Shown: one piece after another, positions 14,196 to 15,293 of the stretch
Numbering within the stretch: the first letter of the stretch is position 1
Layout: every line of letters begins with the position of its first letter
Assembly: GCA_964369415.1 (NCBI GenBank)
Contig: CAYJFP010000033.1
Span: 1-15,293, forward strand
Direction: 5' to 3'
Origin: SIG603 sp964369415
GTDB lineage: Bacteria > Bacillota > Clostridia > Oscillospirales > Acutalibacteraceae
DNA length: 15,293 bases
Made by a program: the position numbers and the translations under genes
The notes under the pieces: generated by a model
What the model saw: only the letters and a program-made list of their open reading frames with translations
Database searches by the model: none
Told to the model about the DNA's origin: nothing

Positions 14196-14398
14196 TCATC
14201 CTCATATTCAAGTATGTCACCTGGGTTGCATTTAAGTGCTTTGCACATCGCATCAAGGGTAGAAAAGCGTATCGCGCTTATTTTACCAGTCTTAATATTT
14301 GATAAATTAACATAGGATATTCCGACCTGATTTGCAAGTTCCATCAGTGAAATTTTCCTATCCGCCATTACTCTATCGAGCCTTAAAATTATAGCCAT
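14192..14398 (-). CDS. Small XRE/Cro-C1-type DNA-binding regulator (YozG-like)
   Basis: The 68-residue protein is a single helix-turn-helix domain: DRKISLMELANQVGISYVNL (12-31) forms the first helices and recognition region, and the end LDAMCKALKCNPGDILEY is the typical tail of the YozG-type branch. It lies 18 nt after the DUF2975 gene, with AGAGGTG before its ATG, so they form a two-gene unit. DUF2975 proteins paired with such minimal regulators are common in Firmicutes; the regulator most likely represses its own operon, an inference. Its stop overlaps the GpsA-like stop in the shared TTAA. Confidence 0.92.
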   Translation of the reverse strand: MAIILRLDRVMADRKISLMELANQVGISYVNLSNIKTGKISAIRFSTLDAMCKALKCNPGDILEYEDD

Positions 14399-14416
14399 GA
14401 TAAATTCGCACCTCTC

Positions 14417-15055
14417 TTATATAGTCTCGTCTGACAGTTTTTGAAGTTCTTCACCACGCTTAAATGCATAGTAAATACAGACTAGTGCGGTTAATATTAC
14501 AAAAGAGTACAAGTCAAATGTAAAGCCACCACCCTTAATTGATTCAAGAGGTGCATTCACAGCGTGAATTAGATGAGGTGAAAACGGTTCTATAAATACA
14601 AGTGAAAAAAACGAGCTAGCATTTACACTTAGGAACATGCTTATGGCACTGAAAACAGTTATGAAAAGTATGTTTCTACTTGATTTTGCAGTGAAAATAT
14701 TTCCTGAAAGAGTAGAGGTAGATAGTTTTTTTACAAAAAACATCACGGCAATTATAGGAAGTAGGTAAAGCGTACTAAAAATATTACCAAGTATGAAATA
14801 GGTTTTGATGTCCAATGGTGATGAGAATAAAGAAAGATTAACACCGCTAAATTCGGTGAAAACACCGATGGAAAGAGGGTTTATATCGTATACTGAGTTT
14901 ATGTCAGAAAATCTTTCAATGGGCAAAAATATATTATAGAATAAAATGGTTAAGCTTCCGATAAAAATTAGTATGTTAATGAAAAATAGTATTGAAATGA
15001 TGAAGTCTCCTGTTTTTAATAATTTTTCTTTTGTAGTAGAAGTTGGTTTTAACAT
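14417..15055 (-). CDS. DUF2975 membrane protein
   Basis: The 212-residue protein has four membrane segments (about residues 18-42, 85-109, 128-154 and 179-197). A GNIFTAKSSRNILF stretch (118-131) precedes the third, and the end is FKRGEELQKLSDETI, a highly typical DUF2975 tail. The function is unknown. The ATG at 15055 is preceded by AAAGGCGG. It is the first gene of a unit with the small XRE regulator downstream and is read from a promoter at 15100-15128. Confidence 0.88.
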   Translation of the reverse strand: MLKPTSTTKEKLLKTGDFIISILFFINILIFIGSLTILFYNIFLPIERFSDINSVYDINPLSIGVFTEFSGVNLSLFSSPLDIKTYFILGNIFSTLYLLPIIAVMFFVKKLSTSTLSGNIFTAKSSRNILFITVFSAISMFLSVNASSFFSLVFIEPFSPHLIHAVNAPLESIKGGGFTFDLYSFVILTALVCIYYAFKRGEELQKLSDETI

Positions 15056-15099
15056 ATAAATGCCGCCTTTCTATAAAAAAATATTAGATTCTTATTAAT

Positions 15100-15128
15100 A
15101 TCATATGCCGAAATTTAATGAAAGTCAA
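15100..15128 (-). promoter_or_regulatory. Promoter of the DUF2975/XRE unit
   Basis: On the minus strand TTGACT (15128-15123) and TATGAT (15105-15100) are 17 nt apart, five of six matches each. It stands about 45 nt before the ATG. A 12-bp perfect palindrome lies 14 bp upstream of its -35. Confidence 0.78.
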
Positions 15129-15141
15129 TTAAAATTTAATG

Positions 15142-15153
15142 TTTATCGATAAA
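15142..15153. repeat. 12-bp perfect palindrome, possible operator between divergent promoters
   Basis: TTTATCGATAAA is a perfect 12-bp palindrome between the divergent promoters of the DUF2975 unit and of the right-edge leader. A second, imperfect repeat, GTAAT (15157-15161) and ATTAC (15169-15173), lies next to it. These are the best candidates for the small XRE regulator's binding site; no evidence beyond position. Confidence 0.4.
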
Positions 15154-15206
15154 ATTGTAATAAATATCATTACGGATAAAATAAATCTTCGGTTTTGATA
15201 TTTTAC

Positions 15207-15235
15207 TTGACAAACGGGTAAGTTTATATTATAAT
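15207..15235 (+). promoter_or_regulatory. Perfect-consensus promoter at the right edge
   Basis: TTGACA (15207-15212) and TATAAT (15230-15235) are 17 nt apart, matching consensus at all twelve positions. It drives a transcript beginning near 15242 that continues beyond the window. Confidence 0.92.
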
Positions 15236-15241
15236 GTCTTA

Positions 15242-15293
15242 GAAAACAAAGTAGAGCTATAAGTTCTCACCGTGCGGTTCTGTCTTGCGACGG
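15242..15293 (+). ncRNA. Start of a structured RNA leader, cut by window edge
   Basis: The first 52 nt can fold into two adjoining hairpins. GTAGAG (15251-15256) pairs with TTCTCAC (15264-15270) with one bulged C. CCGTGCGG (15270-15277) pairs with 15285-15293 with one bulged G and two G-U pairs; the two share base 15270. No start codon with a ribosome site is present. A ribosomal-protein or infC-type leader is a guess from the strong promoter and stable structure; identity is not established. Confidence 0.5.

Overview
The window is about 15.3 kb of low-GC, AT-rich bacterial chromosome. Polypurine Shine-Dalgarno sites, TTGACA/TATAAT promoters, a T-box riboswitch, an L27 with an N-terminal extension next to its protease Prp, and mini-RNase III all point to a Firmicute (Bacillota). 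An anaerobic coccus-like Clostridia/Tissierellia member is my inference from gene style only. There is no sign of phage, IS elements, CRISPR or recent transfer; almost everything is housekeeping.

Layout. (1) 1-2204, minus strand: a tRNA-Ser(UGA) cut by the window edge with its own promoter, preceded by a two-gene unit of a THUMP-domain rRNA methyltransferase and a diacylglycerol-kinase-type lipid kinase. (2) 2306-5646, plus: a membrane operon of GtrA-like protein, AI-2E-family transporter and cardiolipin synthase. (3) 5654-6731, plus: a perfect-consensus promoter, an L21-type structured leader, rplU-prp-rpmA and a strong intrinsic terminator. (4) 6799-10785, plus: obg, mini-RNase III, a YitT-family membrane protein and an RsmF-like rRNA m5C methyltransferase, tightly packed. 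(5) 10793-14195, plus: a perfect-consensus promoter whose spacer is filled by an inverted repeat, then a tyrosine T-box, a GNAT acetyltransferase, tyrS, a DUF4870-like membrane protein and a GpsA-like dehydrogenase. (6) 14192-15128, minus: a DUF2975 membrane protein with a small Cro/C1-type regulator, convergent with and overlapping the dehydrogenase by 4 nt. (7) 15207-15293, plus: another perfect-consensus promoter and the start of a structured RNA leader that runs off the window.

Theme. Most genes serve ribosome biogenesis and translation: two rRNA methyltransferases, L21, L27 and the protease that matures L27, the ribosome-assembly GTPase Obg, 23S-maturing mini-RNase III, TyrRS and a tRNA. 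A second group serves membrane lipid and envelope (lipid kinase, cardiolipin synthase, G3P dehydrogenase, several small membrane proteins).

I did not find a clearly new multi-gene system. The points most worth a second look are the 21-bp inverted repeat inside the T-box operon promoter, the unusual structured stretch after the T-box terminator, a GNAT gene placed between the T-box and tyrS, and the truncated leader at the right edge.
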